Assembly: GCA_902491575.1 (NCBI GenBank)
Contig: CABUID010000002.1
Coordinates: 156,527 to 220,526, forward strand
Origin: an uncultured Bacillota bacterium
GTDB lineage: Bacteria > Bacillota_I > Bacilli_A > RFN20 > CAG-631
Reading direction: 5' to 3'
Length of the DNA stretch: 64,000 bases
The translations under genes were made by a program, and so were the position numbers. Below the pieces are notes generated by a model that did not search any database, was not told the DNA's origin, and was given only the letters and a program-made list of their open reading frames with translations. Position 1 is the first letter of the stretch. Each line of letters starts with the position of its first letter. Of the stretch, positions 18,403-28,335 are shown piece after piece.

Positions 18403-20823
18403 CTAATTCACCTTATCTAATTTCCATATTTCTGTCGCATATTGTGAGATAGTTCGATCACTTGAAAAATAAGCCGAATTAGCAATGTTCATCAAACACT
18501 TTTTCGCCCATTGTAAAGGATTTTGGTAATAATTATTAATCGTTTGATGTGCTTTCTTATAAGCGTCAAAATCTTCAAGTAATAAATATTCATCATTTTT
18601 ATAAAGTAATTCATCCACAATTACTCTAAATTCATTACGATTTTCATGCCAAGTTCCATCCATTAAAGAACTAATAGCTCTTCTTAAATCTTCATGCTCA
18701 GCAAAAACATTTAAAGCTGAATAAAGACCATTTTCTTTTAATTCTTTTACTTTATCACTAGTTAAACCAAAAATAACGATGTTATCTTTTCCTACTTTTT
18801 CGGCAATTTCCACATTTGCACCATCTAAAGTCCCTAAAGTTACGGCTCCATTCATCATAAATTTCATATTGCCTGTTCCACTTGCTTCTTTACCAGCTAA
18901 CGAAATTTGTTCAGAAACATCAGCAGCAGGAATCAACATTTCAGCTGAAGAAATATCATAATTTTCAATAAAAACGACTTTTAAATAGTGATTAACATCA
19001 GGGTCTTGATTAATTTTACTCGCTAAACAATTAATCAATTCAATGACATTTTTTGCAAATATATAAGAAGGAGCTGCTTTAGCACCAAATATAAATGTAT
19101 GTGGATGAATTTTAAATTCAACATTACTTTTTAATTGTTGGTACAAATAGATAATATGTAAACAATTGAGCAATTGTCTTTTATAAGCATGTAAACGTTT
19201 AACTTGAACATCAAAAATGGAATGAATATCAATATCGATATTCTCTTTTTCTTTAATATAATTTACAAGAATTTGTTTCCTTTTTTGTTTAATATTTAAA
19301 AATTCTTTTTGAGCATTTTCATTATCAACAAATTGATTTAATTGGTTTAAAAGTTCAATGTTTTCACAAACATTCCCCCCACAATAATGATTTAAAAATT
19401 CAAATAATTCAGGGTTACTATAAGCTAACCAACGACGATGAGTAATACCATTTGTTTTGTTATTGAATTTTTCTGGGTATAAGTCATAAAATTCTTTCAT
19501 TTCTTGATTTTTGAGTATTTCAGTATGTAAAGCCGCTACGCCATTAACACTAAAAGATCCAATGATTGCTAAGTTGGCCATATGAACTTGTCCATCATGG
19601 ATAATCATCATTTTTTTAATACGATGTTCTACCACATTTTGGCTACGAGCAAAAATACAGAATCTACGATTGATTTCTTCAATAATCATATAAATTCTTG
19701 GCAAAAGTGTTCGAATATAATCTATTGGCCATTTTTCTAAAGCTTCACTTAATATAGTATGATTTGTATAAGCCATCATGGAGGTGGTAATCTTCCAAGC
19801 TTCATCCCATTCTAAATAAAATTCATCTAATAAAACTCTCATCATTTCTGCCACGGCAATAGCTGGATGAGTATCATTTAATTGAAAAACTAATTTTTCA
19901 TGTAGATTATGAATGGTTTTATATTTTCTTAAATGAGCTTTAATTTGGGAAGCAATTCCAGCACAAACAAAGAAATATTGTTGTTTTAATCGCAAAATTT
20001 TTCCATGTTCAGTGGAATCTTCTGGATATAAAGATTGAGTTAACTCACTACATTCACTCAAATATGTAGCAAAATTTTTATTTTTTGGTAATTCTTCAAT
20101 ATCAGGTTCAGCATCCCAACAACGTAAAGTATTGACCACTTTCCCTTTATAACCAATCATTGGCATATCATAAGGGACAGCCCTTACACATTCTGCATTT
20201 TCAAGATCAAAAACAAAACGACCATCATTACCAAAAGGACGAGTTACGACATTACCATAAAAACGAACGGTGACAGCATGTTTTGGCTTCTTTATTTCAA
20301 AAGGGTAACCTAATTTTAACCAATTATCCGGAATTTCTATTTGCTTTCCATTGATAATTTTTTGTTTAAAAAATCCATATTTATAACGAATAGTATTTCC
20401 ATGTCCTGGATATTGAAGGGAAGCTAATGAATCCATAAAACAGGCTGCTAAACGACCAAGTCCACCATTTCCAAGTCCTGCATCGGCTTCTAATTGTATC
20501 AAATCATTTAAATCGATATTTAATTCGAAAAGACCTTGTTGAATAATATCATAAATACCAAGATTTTTCATATTATTCACCATCATTTTTCCTAATAAAA
20601 ATTCCATAGAAAAATAAATCATTTCTCTTTGTTGATTTTTTTGTATTTTTTCTTTTGTTTCTTTCCAAGACAATGATGCAAAATCTCGAATCATTGTTCC
20701 TAAAACAATATATTTTTCATATTGATGCGATTGTTCTACAGAACGTCCATAGATTTCAACAATTCGAGTAGCAAAAGCATCTTTAAAAGTTTCTACATTT
20801 GAAAAGATATTTTTTTGGTTCAT
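18403..20823 (-). CDS. glgP: Glycogen/starch/alpha-glucan phosphorylase
   Basis: PLP enzyme (GT35) that phosphorolyses alpha-1,4-glucan ends to glucose-1-phosphate. The N-terminal block MIYFSMEFLLG and DAGLGNGGLGRLAACFMDS are diagnostic. The PLP lysine lies in EASGTGNMKFMMNGA, followed by LGTLDGANVE. I start it at the ATG at 20823, preceded by TGGAGGCTGACGTT; an upstream in-frame ATG at 20838 precedes that site. The product is 806 residues, normal for bacterial GlgP. Middle gene of the glgB-glgP-pulA operon. Confidence 0.97.
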   Translation of the reverse strand: MNQKNIFSNVETFKDAFATRIVEIYGRSVEQSHQYEKYIVLGTMIRDFASLSWKETKEKIQKNQQREMIYFSMEFLLGKMMVNNMKNLGIYDIIQQGLFELNIDLNDLIQLEADAGLGNGGLGRLAACFMDSLASLQYPGHGNTIRYKYGFFKQKIINGKQIEIPDNWLKLGYPFEIKKPKHAVTVRFYGNVVTRPFGNDGRFVFDLENAECVRAVPYDMPMIGYKGKVVNTLRCWDAEPDIEELPKNKNFATYLSECSELTQSLYPEDSTEHGKILRLKQQYFFVCAGIASQIKAHLRKYKTIHNLHEKLVFQLNDTHPAIAVAEMMRVLLDEFYLEWDEAWKITTSMMAYTNHTILSEALEKWPIDYIRTLLPRIYMIIEEINRRFCIFARSQNVVEHRIKKMMIIHDGQVHMANLAIIGSFSVNGVAALHTEILKNQEMKEFYDLYPEKFNNKTNGITHRRWLAYSNPELFEFLNHYCGGNVCENIELLNQLNQFVDNENAQKEFLNIKQKRKQILVNYIKEKENIDIDIHSIFDVQVKRLHAYKRQLLNCLHIIYLYQQLKSNVEFKIHPHTFIFGAKAAPSYIFAKNVIELINCLASKINQDPDVNHYLKVVFIENYDISSAEMLIPAADVSEQISLAGKEASGTGNMKFMMNGAVTLGTLDGANVEIAEKVGKDNIVIFGLTSDKVKELKENGLYSALNVFAEHEDLRRAISSLMDGTWHENRNEFRVIVDELLYKNDEYLLLEDFDAYKKAHQTINNYYQNPLQWAKKCLMNIANSAYFSSDRTISQYATEIWKLDKVN

Positions 20824-20841
20824 AACGTCAGCCTCCATCTT

Positions 20842-22644
20842 TTATTTTTTATATTTTAATATTATCGCACTAAAACTAGCAATTTTAATACCAATTTCTT
20901 GATTATCATTAACAAATATTGGATAATCGTTTAAGAAATGATAACCATTATATATATTTTTATCCGAATTCAATATTTCCATATAATAACCTTTTGTTTT
21001 TGTTACTTTAAATCGGTAATGTTCATATTGAACAGAAGAAAAATTTAAAATAACAACAATAGAAGATTGTTTGTAAAATCTTTCAAAGATAAAGACATTA
21101 TTTGAATTATCGCAGGATATCCAGCGGAAAGATTGTGGATTATATTCATCTTTATATAAACATTTTTCTTGAATATAAAGTTTCGATAAAGCTTTAAAAT
21201 AACAATTAAAAGCATCATGAATAGGGTATTTTTTAATCTTTAAATATAAAGGAGTATTTTCGTTCCATTCATCAAATAAAGCAAGTTCATTGCCCATAAA
21301 GTTAAGTTTTTTTCCAGGATGTGTAAACATATAAGTATACAATACCTTTACTTGTTGGAATTTTTCTTCATAAGAGCCATATATTTTATTGATAATACTT
21401 CCTTTCATATGAACCACTTCATCATGTGAAAAAGGAAGAAGAAACTTTTCATTATAAAAATAATACATTGAAAAATTTATAAGTTGTAGATGATCTCCTC
21501 TAAATAAAGGATCTTCTTTTAAATATTTTAAGGTATCATTCATCCAACCTAAATCCCACTTATAGTCAAAGCCTAAACCATTTTCAAATGTAGGTTTTGT
21601 TACATTTGGGAAATCACTACTATCTTCTGCTATTAACATAACAGTTGGAAAATGAAAAGACAAAATATTGTTTGTTTTTTTCATCCAATTAATATTGGGT
21701 AATTGTAAGCCATTATTTTTATTACCATCTTTATAAATCATATTGGATATTGCATCAAAACGAATGCCGTCAACATGGAATTCTTTTAAATAATAAAAGG
21801 CGCAAGATAACATATAACTCATAACTTCCGGCTTACTATAATCAAATAAATAAGTGTCCCATTGTGATTCACGATTTTCAATTTGATTCGATTCATAAAC
21901 ATGCCCACCATCAAAATTTCCTAAGGCTGTTTTATCTTTTACAAAATGAACGGGCACGAAATCCATTATGACGCCAATGCTATTTTTATGTAATTGATTA
22001 ATCAAATATCTTAATTGGTTTGGGTTTCCATAACGAGAGGTAATAGAAAAGTATTGCGAACATTGATAACCCCATGAGCCATCATAGGGGTGCTCCATTA
22101 AGGGCATTATTTCAACATGTGTAAAATGATGCTGACGAACGTAATGAATTAATAAAGGAGCGATTTCTTCGTAAGAAAGCCAAGAATTATCCTCTTTTTT
22201 CTGAAAACTTCCAAGATGAATTTCATATATATTTAAAGGAGAATGTTCTCCTTTCGTTCTTTGCATCATCCATTTTTCATCATCAAAAGAAAACGATTGA
22301 AGATGAAATGTTTTACTAGCAGTACGGGGGCGTAATTCACTAAAAAAAGCATACGGGTCTGATTTTTCTATCCAATTATCGGTTTGTGTTTTAATTTTGT
22401 AACGATAAATTTGATAATCTTCTTTTATTTTACGAGTAAAAAGTTCATAAACCCCACGTTCATCTATTTTTTTCATTTTGTGATTTTGTCCATTCCATTT
22501 ATTAAAATCACCGATTAATTCAACTTCTTTAGCGTTTGGAGCATAAACACGAAAAATATAACCATCTTTTAAAGGATGAGCACCAAAATATTCATAGGCA
22601 TTATAACAATCTCCATTAAAAAAATGGTGAAGAATATCTTTCAT
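20842..22644 (-). CDS. glgB: 1,4-alpha-glucan branching enzyme
   Basis: GH13_9 enzyme that makes alpha-1,6 branches in glycogen. CBM48-like N-terminus with FRVYAPNAKEVELIGDFNKW, then the barrel motifs MPLMEHPYDGSWGYQ, the nucleophile in DGIRFDAISNM, acid/base Glu in LIAEDSSD, and LPFSHDEVVHMKG. Length 600, typical. The ATG at 22644 follows GGGTGATATT; a GTG at 22653 is within that site. It is the first gene of the operon, with its own predicted promoter. Glycogen synthase and ADP-glucose pyrophosphorylase are absent from the window and must lie elsewhere if the cell makes glycogen. Confidence 0.96.
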   Translation of the reverse strand: MKDILHHFFNGDCYNAYEYFGAHPLKDGYIFRVYAPNAKEVELIGDFNKWNGQNHKMKKIDERGVYELFTRKIKEDYQIYRYKIKTQTDNWIEKSDPYAFFSELRPRTASKTFHLQSFSFDDEKWMMQRTKGEHSPLNIYEIHLGSFQKKEDNSWLSYEEIAPLLIHYVRQHHFTHVEIMPLMEHPYDGSWGYQCSQYFSITSRYGNPNQLRYLINQLHKNSIGVIMDFVPVHFVKDKTALGNFDGGHVYESNQIENRESQWDTYLFDYSKPEVMSYMLSCAFYYLKEFHVDGIRFDAISNMIYKDGNKNNGLQLPNINWMKKTNNILSFHFPTVMLIAEDSSDFPNVTKPTFENGLGFDYKWDLGWMNDTLKYLKEDPLFRGDHLQLINFSMYYFYNEKFLLPFSHDEVVHMKGSIINKIYGSYEEKFQQVKVLYTYMFTHPGKKLNFMGNELALFDEWNENTPLYLKIKKYPIHDAFNCYFKALSKLYIQEKCLYKDEYNPQSFRWISCDNSNNVFIFERFYKQSSIVVILNFSSVQYEHYRFKVTKTKGYYMEILNSDKNIYNGYHFLNDYPIFVNDNQEIGIKIASFSAIILKYKK

Positions 22645-22661
22645 CAATATCACCCATTATT

Positions 22662-22690
22662 ATTTTACACTATTTTTTGTAAAAAGTGAA
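22662..22690 (-). promoter_or_regulatory. Predicted promoter of the glycogen operon
   Basis: Minus strand TTCACT (22685-22690), 17-bp spacer, TAAAAT (22662-22667), 17 bp before the glgB start. Motif match only. Confidence 0.5.
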
Positions 22691-22740
22691 TTTATTCGCT
22701 TAATTAAACACTTTTAGTTAATCATTTATTCTTTAAAAGT

Positions 22741-23850
22741 TTAATTTTTAAAGACAAGAATAGGAATTGTTCTTTCTTCTAATAAACCTCCCGCATGATG
22801 TCCTTTAAAATAATGACTTTCTATACTTTGCATAAAATAATATTTATCTTTAGCAATTGCTACATAATCACCTATTAAATCTTTTAATAATGGATGTTCA
22901 TTACCATATCCAAAAATTTGACTTTGAAGGATTTCTTCTTTACTAAATAAGTCAAAACTATCTTTAAAGTATTTTAAAAATAATTCTTTAAATAAGAGTT
23001 TTTTCTCTTCTTTTACGAAAAAAAATGCTGTTCTAGAATCACAAGAAAAGGGTGAAGATAGACAATCCAGTAAATCAAAATAGGTATATAAAGCGATAGG
23101 GACTACATCTACTTGACTATGATCTGCACTAATAATGCCTAGCGTATTAGTGGTTTTCCTTTCAATATGATGAAGAGTTTTACCAATATTATTTAAAATT
23201 GATTGAATATGCTGAGTACAAGTTCCTTCATTATGCATGCTTTTATCCGGTTCATCCCAATAAGCATAAATATATTTTTTTCCTTCATTTTGACAAATTT
23301 TACATATACGATGTTCAAATTCTTTTAAAGATTTACAACCATTTTTTGCAAAGGAGGGCATCACTTCATAATAATGTACTTTACCTTGTGATAAATCTTC
23401 AATTTGCTTTCCTAGTGGATAAATAGGCAATTTTTTATATGCGATTGCTTCACCAGGTATTAACTCTTTACTAACAGAATGACAATTTGTAAAATTATCC
23501 ACTACCAAATTTAAATCTTTGAAATAGGTTGACCAACCTAACCATCCCGTTGTAACAGGATTTAACCCAGTAAGAAAAGATGTAGTACAGTTCGCTGTTG
23601 TCGGTGGAAAGGTAGAATACATTGTTGTTAGTTTATGTTTTTGAAGATAATGATGACTTTTAGTGTTTTTCTCAAGAATGGAATTCCCCATTCCATCAAA
23701 AACAAAAAGAATAATATTTTGATAGTCCTTTTCTTGTAAAATTTTGTCAATCAAAGGATTTGTTTGATAATTAGGTGAAATTTGAAAATGTTTTTGTATA
23801 GAACTTGTTAAATTGGTTATGCAATTATTATAATCTGTATATTGAATCAT
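22741..23850 (-). CDS. Alkaline phosphatase superfamily (nucleotide pyrophosphatase/phosphodiesterase-type) protein
   Basis: A 369-residue metal-dependent phospho-transfer enzyme. LFVFDGMGN carries the first metal Asp, PPTTANCTTSFLTG the nucleophile Thr, WDEPDKSMHNEG and SADHSQVD the further metal ligands, and HHAGGL the last His. There is no signal peptide or membrane anchor, so it appears cytoplasmic, unusual for alkaline phosphatase but usual for this stand-alone phosphodiesterase subgroup. It follows the DUF4127 gene by 9 bp and is probably cotranscribed with it. Substrate unknown. Confidence 0.82.
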   Translation of the reverse strand: MIQYTDYNNCITNLTSSIQKHFQISPNYQTNPLIDKILQEKDYQNIILFVFDGMGNSILEKNTKSHHYLQKHKLTTMYSTFPPTTANCTTSFLTGLNPVTTGWLGWSTYFKDLNLVVDNFTNCHSVSKELIPGEAIAYKKLPIYPLGKQIEDLSQGKVHYYEVMPSFAKNGCKSLKEFEHRICKICQNEGKKYIYAYWDEPDKSMHNEGTCTQHIQSILNNIGKTLHHIERKTTNTLGIISADHSQVDVVPIALYTYFDLLDCLSSPFSCDSRTAFFFVKEEKKLLFKELFLKYFKDSFDLFSKEEILQSQIFGYGNEHPLLKDLIGDYVAIAKDKYYFMQSIESHYFKGHHAGGLLEERTIPILVFKN

Positions 23851-23859
23851 AAGTATAAA

Positions 23860-25386
23860 TTATTTTTTAATATATTTGACTTTTAAACCAATATCATAAG
23901 TTCTACTCCATGGAAAATACATATCTGTAATTTCATATCGGTCATCAAGATGAGGACATAATTCATGTAAAGCATTTTTCATGACTTTCGTAGTTAAATC
24001 TATCCAATAAGGATCTCGTTGACCATGAACATCATAAATTGTATAATCTCCTTTTTCATTACCACAGTATTGTTCTCTTAAGATTTTTCTAGCTAAACTT
24101 GAATAGCCAATATCTTCTACATATCGATGCATTAAAAAGTCATTAAATAAGCATTCATTATGTGGATAAATATAACGTATTCCCATAGGTAAAGCTGTTC
24201 CTAAAGAATTGCATGGAATATTCCAACTAGCATATCCTGCTAAATCCATATAAAGATTTTTACTATCGAGTAAGCGAATAAAGGCCGGATCTGAACCATT
24301 ACAATAGCCGATATCGCATATAGTAACTGGTTTATGTTTTTCATGAACAAGATAATCGATTTGTTCGATAAAGTTGACAAGATTTCTGCCAACAACATAA
24401 CCAAAATAGTCTGAATATTCACGATATTGAGAAGCAATCATATGTTGGGTTGGAGCATTGATGGCTAATATTAAATCTGCTTCATCCATATCATAGGTCA
24501 TTAAGGCACCACTAGCAATGATTTGATAACGTACAGAAATATCTAATGGTCTATCTTCTGCACATGGAATTACTTTTTTACATTCATCACTTGGATAGAT
24601 GACATAAACTAAAGGCTTTTTTTGATAATATTCATTAAGCATTCGAGCAAATAAAGTATTGGAAACTTCGTCTGCACCAGGATAAGTTAAAACTTTTAAT
24701 TGTAAGTTATATTTTTCGACTTCGCTACGAACTTTCATTTGGTCTTTGGCGGTATATCCATATGGAGCACTATCATCTTGAGGGACAATTAAAAAGTCAA
24801 TAATTCCTTCATGGACTAAATCAACGACTTTACAAGTCACAGAAGTATTAATTTTTCGACGATTTGCGTAATCATTCACATATTCTTCAGGTATTTGGAT
24901 ACTTTGATAATACTGGATTTCTTCTTCCGTTGCGACATGAACTTCCATCTTGTGTTCAATCGCTTTTTGATCATGTATTCTTAATCCATAGTGTTGATAA
25001 TAAAAAGGTTCTTCGTCATCATCATCATAATGTGGACAACGCATTACAAGATTATAAGCATATATTTTAAGATTTGGATTTTCTTTTTTTACTTTTTTTA
25101 AGACTTCTAGACGTGCACTTACTTCCTCCATTGTATTGTAATGTAATCTCGATGGAACAATTCCACCATAAATTAATGTATCAATAGAGACGATAGCCGC
25201 ATAGGCATCTTTACAAGCTTTTTCAAAAAATTCTTGTATTTTTTGAATATTACCTGGTTTTTTCTTTAATCCCATATATTCAAATGGAACTCTTTCAATT
25301 TGAAATTCTTGCCCTTGAAACATTTGTGTTGGAAAATCATAATTACAAGGTCTTTCATCTAAAGGAATATGAACTATTTTTAACAT
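23860..25386 (-). CDS. DUF4127 family protein
   Basis: A 508-residue protein with the family hallmark near the N-terminus, PLDERPCNYDFP, then SIDTLIYGGIVPSR, IVPQDDSAPYG and YPGADEVSNTLFAR. DUF4127 proteins are cytoplasmic, of unknown catalytic role, and common in sugar-utilising Bacillota. The conserved Asp/Glu-rich loops suggest an enzyme (inference). The start is the ATG at 25386, preceded by TTGAGGTGAGAAAG; the GTG nine bases upstream is part of that site. It is followed 9 bp later by the phosphatase-superfamily gene. A GH13 glucosidase is transcribed divergently. Confidence 0.85.
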   Translation of the reverse strand: MLKIVHIPLDERPCNYDFPTQMFQGQEFQIERVPFEYMGLKKKPGNIQKIQEFFEKACKDAYAAIVSIDTLIYGGIVPSRLHYNTMEEVSARLEVLKKVKKENPNLKIYAYNLVMRCPHYDDDDEEPFYYQHYGLRIHDQKAIEHKMEVHVATEEEIQYYQSIQIPEEYVNDYANRRKINTSVTCKVVDLVHEGIIDFLIVPQDDSAPYGYTAKDQMKVRSEVEKYNLQLKVLTYPGADEVSNTLFARMLNEYYQKKPLVYVIYPSDECKKVIPCAEDRPLDISVRYQIIASGALMTYDMDEADLILAINAPTQHMIASQYREYSDYFGYVVGRNLVNFIEQIDYLVHEKHKPVTICDIGYCNGSDPAFIRLLDSKNLYMDLAGYASWNIPCNSLGTALPMGIRYIYPHNECLFNDFLMHRYVEDIGYSSLARKILREQYCGNEKGDYTIYDVHGQRDPYWIDLTTKVMKNALHELCPHLDDRYEITDMYFPWSRTYDIGLKVKYIKK

Positions 25387-25412
25387 CTTTCTCACCTCAA
25401 TTTACGAAAAAA

Positions 25413-25421
25413 ATTATAACA
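25413..25421 (-). promoter_or_regulatory. Extended -10 element of the DUF4127 operon
   Basis: Minus strand TGTTATAAT (extended -10) 27 bp before the start; no good -35 is visible. The remaining intergenic DNA to 25631 is very AT-rich. It includes a short symmetric ATTGTGACAAT near 25541-25551 that could bind a regulator; I see nothing else. Confidence 0.45.
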
Positions 25422-25631
25422 CATCTCATTGTTAAATACATCTTTAAATCAAATATTTCTTTTTTTTAAATTTATATTTTTATATATTAAAAAAAATAAA
25501 AACAATATTTAGCACAAAAATTCATAGCAAATTTAAAACTGATTGTGACAATAATTTTAATGATAATTGAAACCTATTTTAAATCCATATTTTCTATAAT
25601 AAAATAAGTACATAAATTTGGAGGATTAGAT

Positions 25632-27263
25632 ATGGAAAATAACAAATGGTGGAAAAATGCGGTAATATATCAAATTTATCCTAGAAGTTTTAAAGATGCA
25701 AATAATGATGGAGTAGGTGATTTAAAAGGAATTATTGAAAAATTAGATTATTTACAATTCTTAGGTGTAGATGCTATTTGGCTTTCACCTGTATATGAAT
25801 CACCTATGGAAGATAATGGCTATGATGTATCGGATTATTATAAAATAGCCCCAATATTTGGCACAATGGAAGATATGGATAATTTAATTGCTGAAGGGAA
25901 AAAAAGAAATATTCGAATTATCATGGATTTAGTGGCTAACCATACTTCAAAGGAACATTACTGGTTTAAAGAAGCTTTAAAATCTGTTGATAATCCCTAT
26001 CATGATTTTTTCTATTGGTCAGATAAAATTGATGATAAACAATCAAGTTTTTGTGGCTCTGCATGGGAATATGTAGAAAATTTAAATTTATATTATTATC
26101 ATTATTTTGCAAAAGGTCAAGTTGATTTAAATTGGACCAATCCAAAAGTTCGTTTAGAAATCGCTAATATGATTAATTGGTGGCTCGATAAAGGTGTTGC
26201 GGGTTTTAGAATGGATGCTATTGAATTAATTGGTAAAGAATTAGATAAAAATATTTTTGCTAATGGCCCAAAAATACATGAATATTTACGCGAATTAAAT
26301 GAAAATTCTTTCGGAAAAAAAGAAGACAGTATAACCGTTGGAGAAGGATGGCCAACAACACAAATCGCCATCGATTATACTAATCCAGAAAATCATGAAT
26401 TAGATATGATGTTTAATTTTGATTTAATCTCACATATTTGGAGCAATAAGGAACTCGAAAAGTTTGAACCGAATAAACCTAATCTATTGGGATTGAAAAC
26501 GATTTTTAAACGTTGGCAAAATGATTTAAGAGATAAAGGTTGGAATACCTTATTCTGGGAAAATCATGATTTGGCTCGCTGTATTTCTAATTTTGGAGAT
26601 GATCGTTTTTATCGAGTAGAATCAGCTAAAGCATTGGCTTATATGTTATATTTCCAACAAGGAACTCCCTATATTTATCAAGGTCAAGAAATTGGTATGA
26701 TTAATGCTTACTATAGTAAACTTTCTGATTATCAAGATATTGATTCTTTAGGAAATTATGAAGATAAAGTAAATGTAAAAAAGGTTGCCTCTCCTACGCG
26801 TATGTTAAGAGGACTTCAAAGAGGATCAAGAGACAATGCACGTACACCAATGCAATGGGATGATAGCGTCAATGCTGGATTTAACAAAGGCGAAAAGACT
26901 TGGTTGAAAGTTATTCCAAATTATAAAGAAATTAATGTTAAAAATGCTTTAGAAGACAAAGATTCAATTCTTTATACATATAAAAACATTTTTGAATTTA
27001 GAAAAAATTCAGAATATAGCGAAACGATTTTAAATGGAAGCTATGATACTTATCTTGACGATGATCCATATATATTTGTGTATGGAAGAACTTACAAAGA
27101 TAAATCTTTTATTGTCGTTGTCAATTACGATGATGATTGCCACACACTTCAACTTGATGTTGATGTTCAAAAAATAATAATGTCCAATTATAAAGATTCG
27201 AAATGTTCTACGCGTAATGTAGTATTAAGACCATATGAATCTATCGTATTTAAAATCAAATAA
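25632..27263 (+). CDS. GH13 alpha-glucosidase (oligo-1,6-glucosidase type)
   Basis: Cytoplasmic retaining alpha-glucosidase of 543 residues, GH13_31/29 type. N-terminal WWKNAVIYQIYPRSF, then GYDVSDYY, MDLVANHTS, nucleophile Asp in GFRMDAIE, acid/base Glu in TVGEGWPT, transition-state Asp in FWENHDLARC, and ARTPMQWDD. This fits oligo-1,6-glucosidase or a related isomaltase/trehalose-6-P hydrolase. No PTS permease is beside it, which makes trehalose-6-phosphate less likely. It could process linear or branched oligosaccharides from glycogen breakdown. RBS GGAGG precedes the ATG at 25632. Confidence 0.92.
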   Translation: MENNKWWKNAVIYQIYPRSFKDANNDGVGDLKGIIEKLDYLQFLGVDAIWLSPVYESPMEDNGYDVSDYYKIAPIFGTMEDMDNLIAEGKKRNIRIIMDLVANHTSKEHYWFKEALKSVDNPYHDFFYWSDKIDDKQSSFCGSAWEYVENLNLYYYHYFAKGQVDLNWTNPKVRLEIANMINWWLDKGVAGFRMDAIELIGKELDKNIFANGPKIHEYLRELNENSFGKKEDSITVGEGWPTTQIAIDYTNPENHELDMMFNFDLISHIWSNKELEKFEPNKPNLLGLKTIFKRWQNDLRDKGWNTLFWENHDLARCISNFGDDRFYRVESAKALAYMLYFQQGTPYIYQGQEIGMINAYYSKLSDYQDIDSLGNYEDKVNVKKVASPTRMLRGLQRGSRDNARTPMQWDDSVNAGFNKGEKTWLKVIPNYKEINVKNALEDKDSILYTYKNIFEFRKNSEYSETILNGSYDTYLDDDPYIFVYGRTYKDKSFIVVVNYDDDCHTLQLDVDVQKIIMSNYKDSKCSTRNVVLRPYESIVFKIK

Positions 27264-27332
27264 ATAGTATAACATTTTAAAAATCTTTGAAACCAAGAAA
27301 AAAAGTTGCTTCTTCATATATAAGGTGATACA

Positions 27333-28142
27333 ATGATTCTTTGGGAAGGGGTCATTGTATTTAATACAATGGATAATATTATGAACATTTTATTTACGGA
27401 ATATCCAGGGGTGTTTGGCATTGAGCATATTCTTTATCTTGTCATTTGCTTATTAATGATGTTTACGGGTTGGTTTATCATAGCAAAATATGTAAAAGCA
27501 GAGAAAACTAAAACTTTAATTGTAAAAATTAGTGCTTTCGCATTATTGTGTGCCATTTTGTGGAATCGAATATCCATTACGATTTATAATTTTAAAAATA
27601 ACGAGGATGGTTTAAGAAACTTACTCTATTTAATTCCTTTAAGTTTTTGTGGATTTTCTTCATTAGTCAATGCACTAGCTACATTATTTTTGAAAAAAGA
27701 TAACAAAATTTTACATTGTATTTCTTATTTAGGTTTAATTGGTGGAGTGATATCCATCATCTATCCAGATTATTTAGAAGAGCAAACTTTCTTTGATCCA
27801 AGAACATTATCCGGTTTATTACATCATACGATAATGATATGGGTTATCATTACTAATATGATTACTGGATACTTTACTCCACAAGCTAAAAAATGGTATA
27901 TTTACCCACTTGGTTTATGTATTATTATGTGTTATGGTCTATTCTTTAAAGAAGTGACCGGTTTAGGGGCTATGCAAATTGGATCTCCACTTTTAAGTAG
28001 TGCGCCTATTTTCACATCTTGGTATGTTGTTGGTGTATTGACGATGTTTATTCACTTAGCTATTATTATTGGCTTTGAAAAGGGAAAAGCTAAAAAAACT
28101 TGGAAAGAGATTTTTAGTAAAGAAAATTGGATGACAAAATAA
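27333..28142 (+). CDS. YwaF-type (TIGR02206 family) integral membrane protein
   Basis: A 269-residue protein with about six or seven predicted transmembrane helices. GIEHILYLVICLLM, WNRISITIYNF, LLYLIPLSFCGFSSL and HHTIMIWVIITNM resemble the TIGR02206/YwaF family, whose function is unknown. The start at 27333 has the ribosome binding site AAGGTGATACA. An alternative ATG at 27369 has none but follows a perfect palindrome (27353-27371). It may be cotranscribed with the glucosidase 69 bp upstream. A terminator follows. Confidence 0.75.
   Translation: MILWEGVIVFNTMDNIMNILFTEYPGVFGIEHILYLVICLLMMFTGWFIIAKYVKAEKTKTLIVKISAFALLCAILWNRISITIYNFKNNEDGLRNLLYLIPLSFCGFSSLVNALATLFLKKDNKILHCISYLGLIGGVISIIYPDYLEEQTFFDPRTLSGLLHHTIMIWVIITNMITGYFTPQAKKWYIYPLGLCIIMCYGLFFKEVTGLGAMQIGSPLLSSAPIFTSWYVVGVLTMFIHLAIIIGFEKGKAKKTWKEIFSKENWMTK
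27353..27371. repeat. Perfect 9-bp inverted repeat inside the YwaF-like 5' end
   Basis: CATTGTATT, one central T, AATACAATG. If translation actually starts at 27369, this palindrome would lie exactly at the start codon, like an operator or RNA hairpin. Otherwise it is coding sequence. Confidence 0.6.
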
Positions 28143-28150
28143 AAAAAGCT

Positions 28151-28182
28151 AAAAAGAAACATCTTATGGGTGTTTCTTTTTT
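28151..28182 (+). terminator. Rho-independent terminator
   Basis: AAAAAGAAACA (28151-28161) pairs with TGTTTCTTTTT (28171-28181), with a T run. It ends the YwaF-like transcript. Confidence 0.85.
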
Positions 28183-28275
28183 AATGGTTTAAAAACGATG
28201 AAAAAATATGATATAATTAGTTAAACGATTGTCAACAAATTTTTAATAAAATTCCTTTGAATAAATGACAACGTT

Positions 28276-28304
28276 AAAAAGAGGCAACAGAAAATGTTGT
28301 TGCC
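28276..28304 (-). terminator. Hairpin with T tail on the minus strand
   Basis: GGCAACA (28283-28289 on plus) and TGTTGCC (28298-28304) form a stem; reading minus it is followed by CTCTTTTT. It lies downstream of the IS110-like fragment and may be that element's old terminator. The rest of 28183-28335 shows only an orphan TATAAT-like site near 28212. Confidence 0.55.
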
Positions 28305-28335
28305 TTTAAAAATATATCTTAAATCGTAAAATGTG

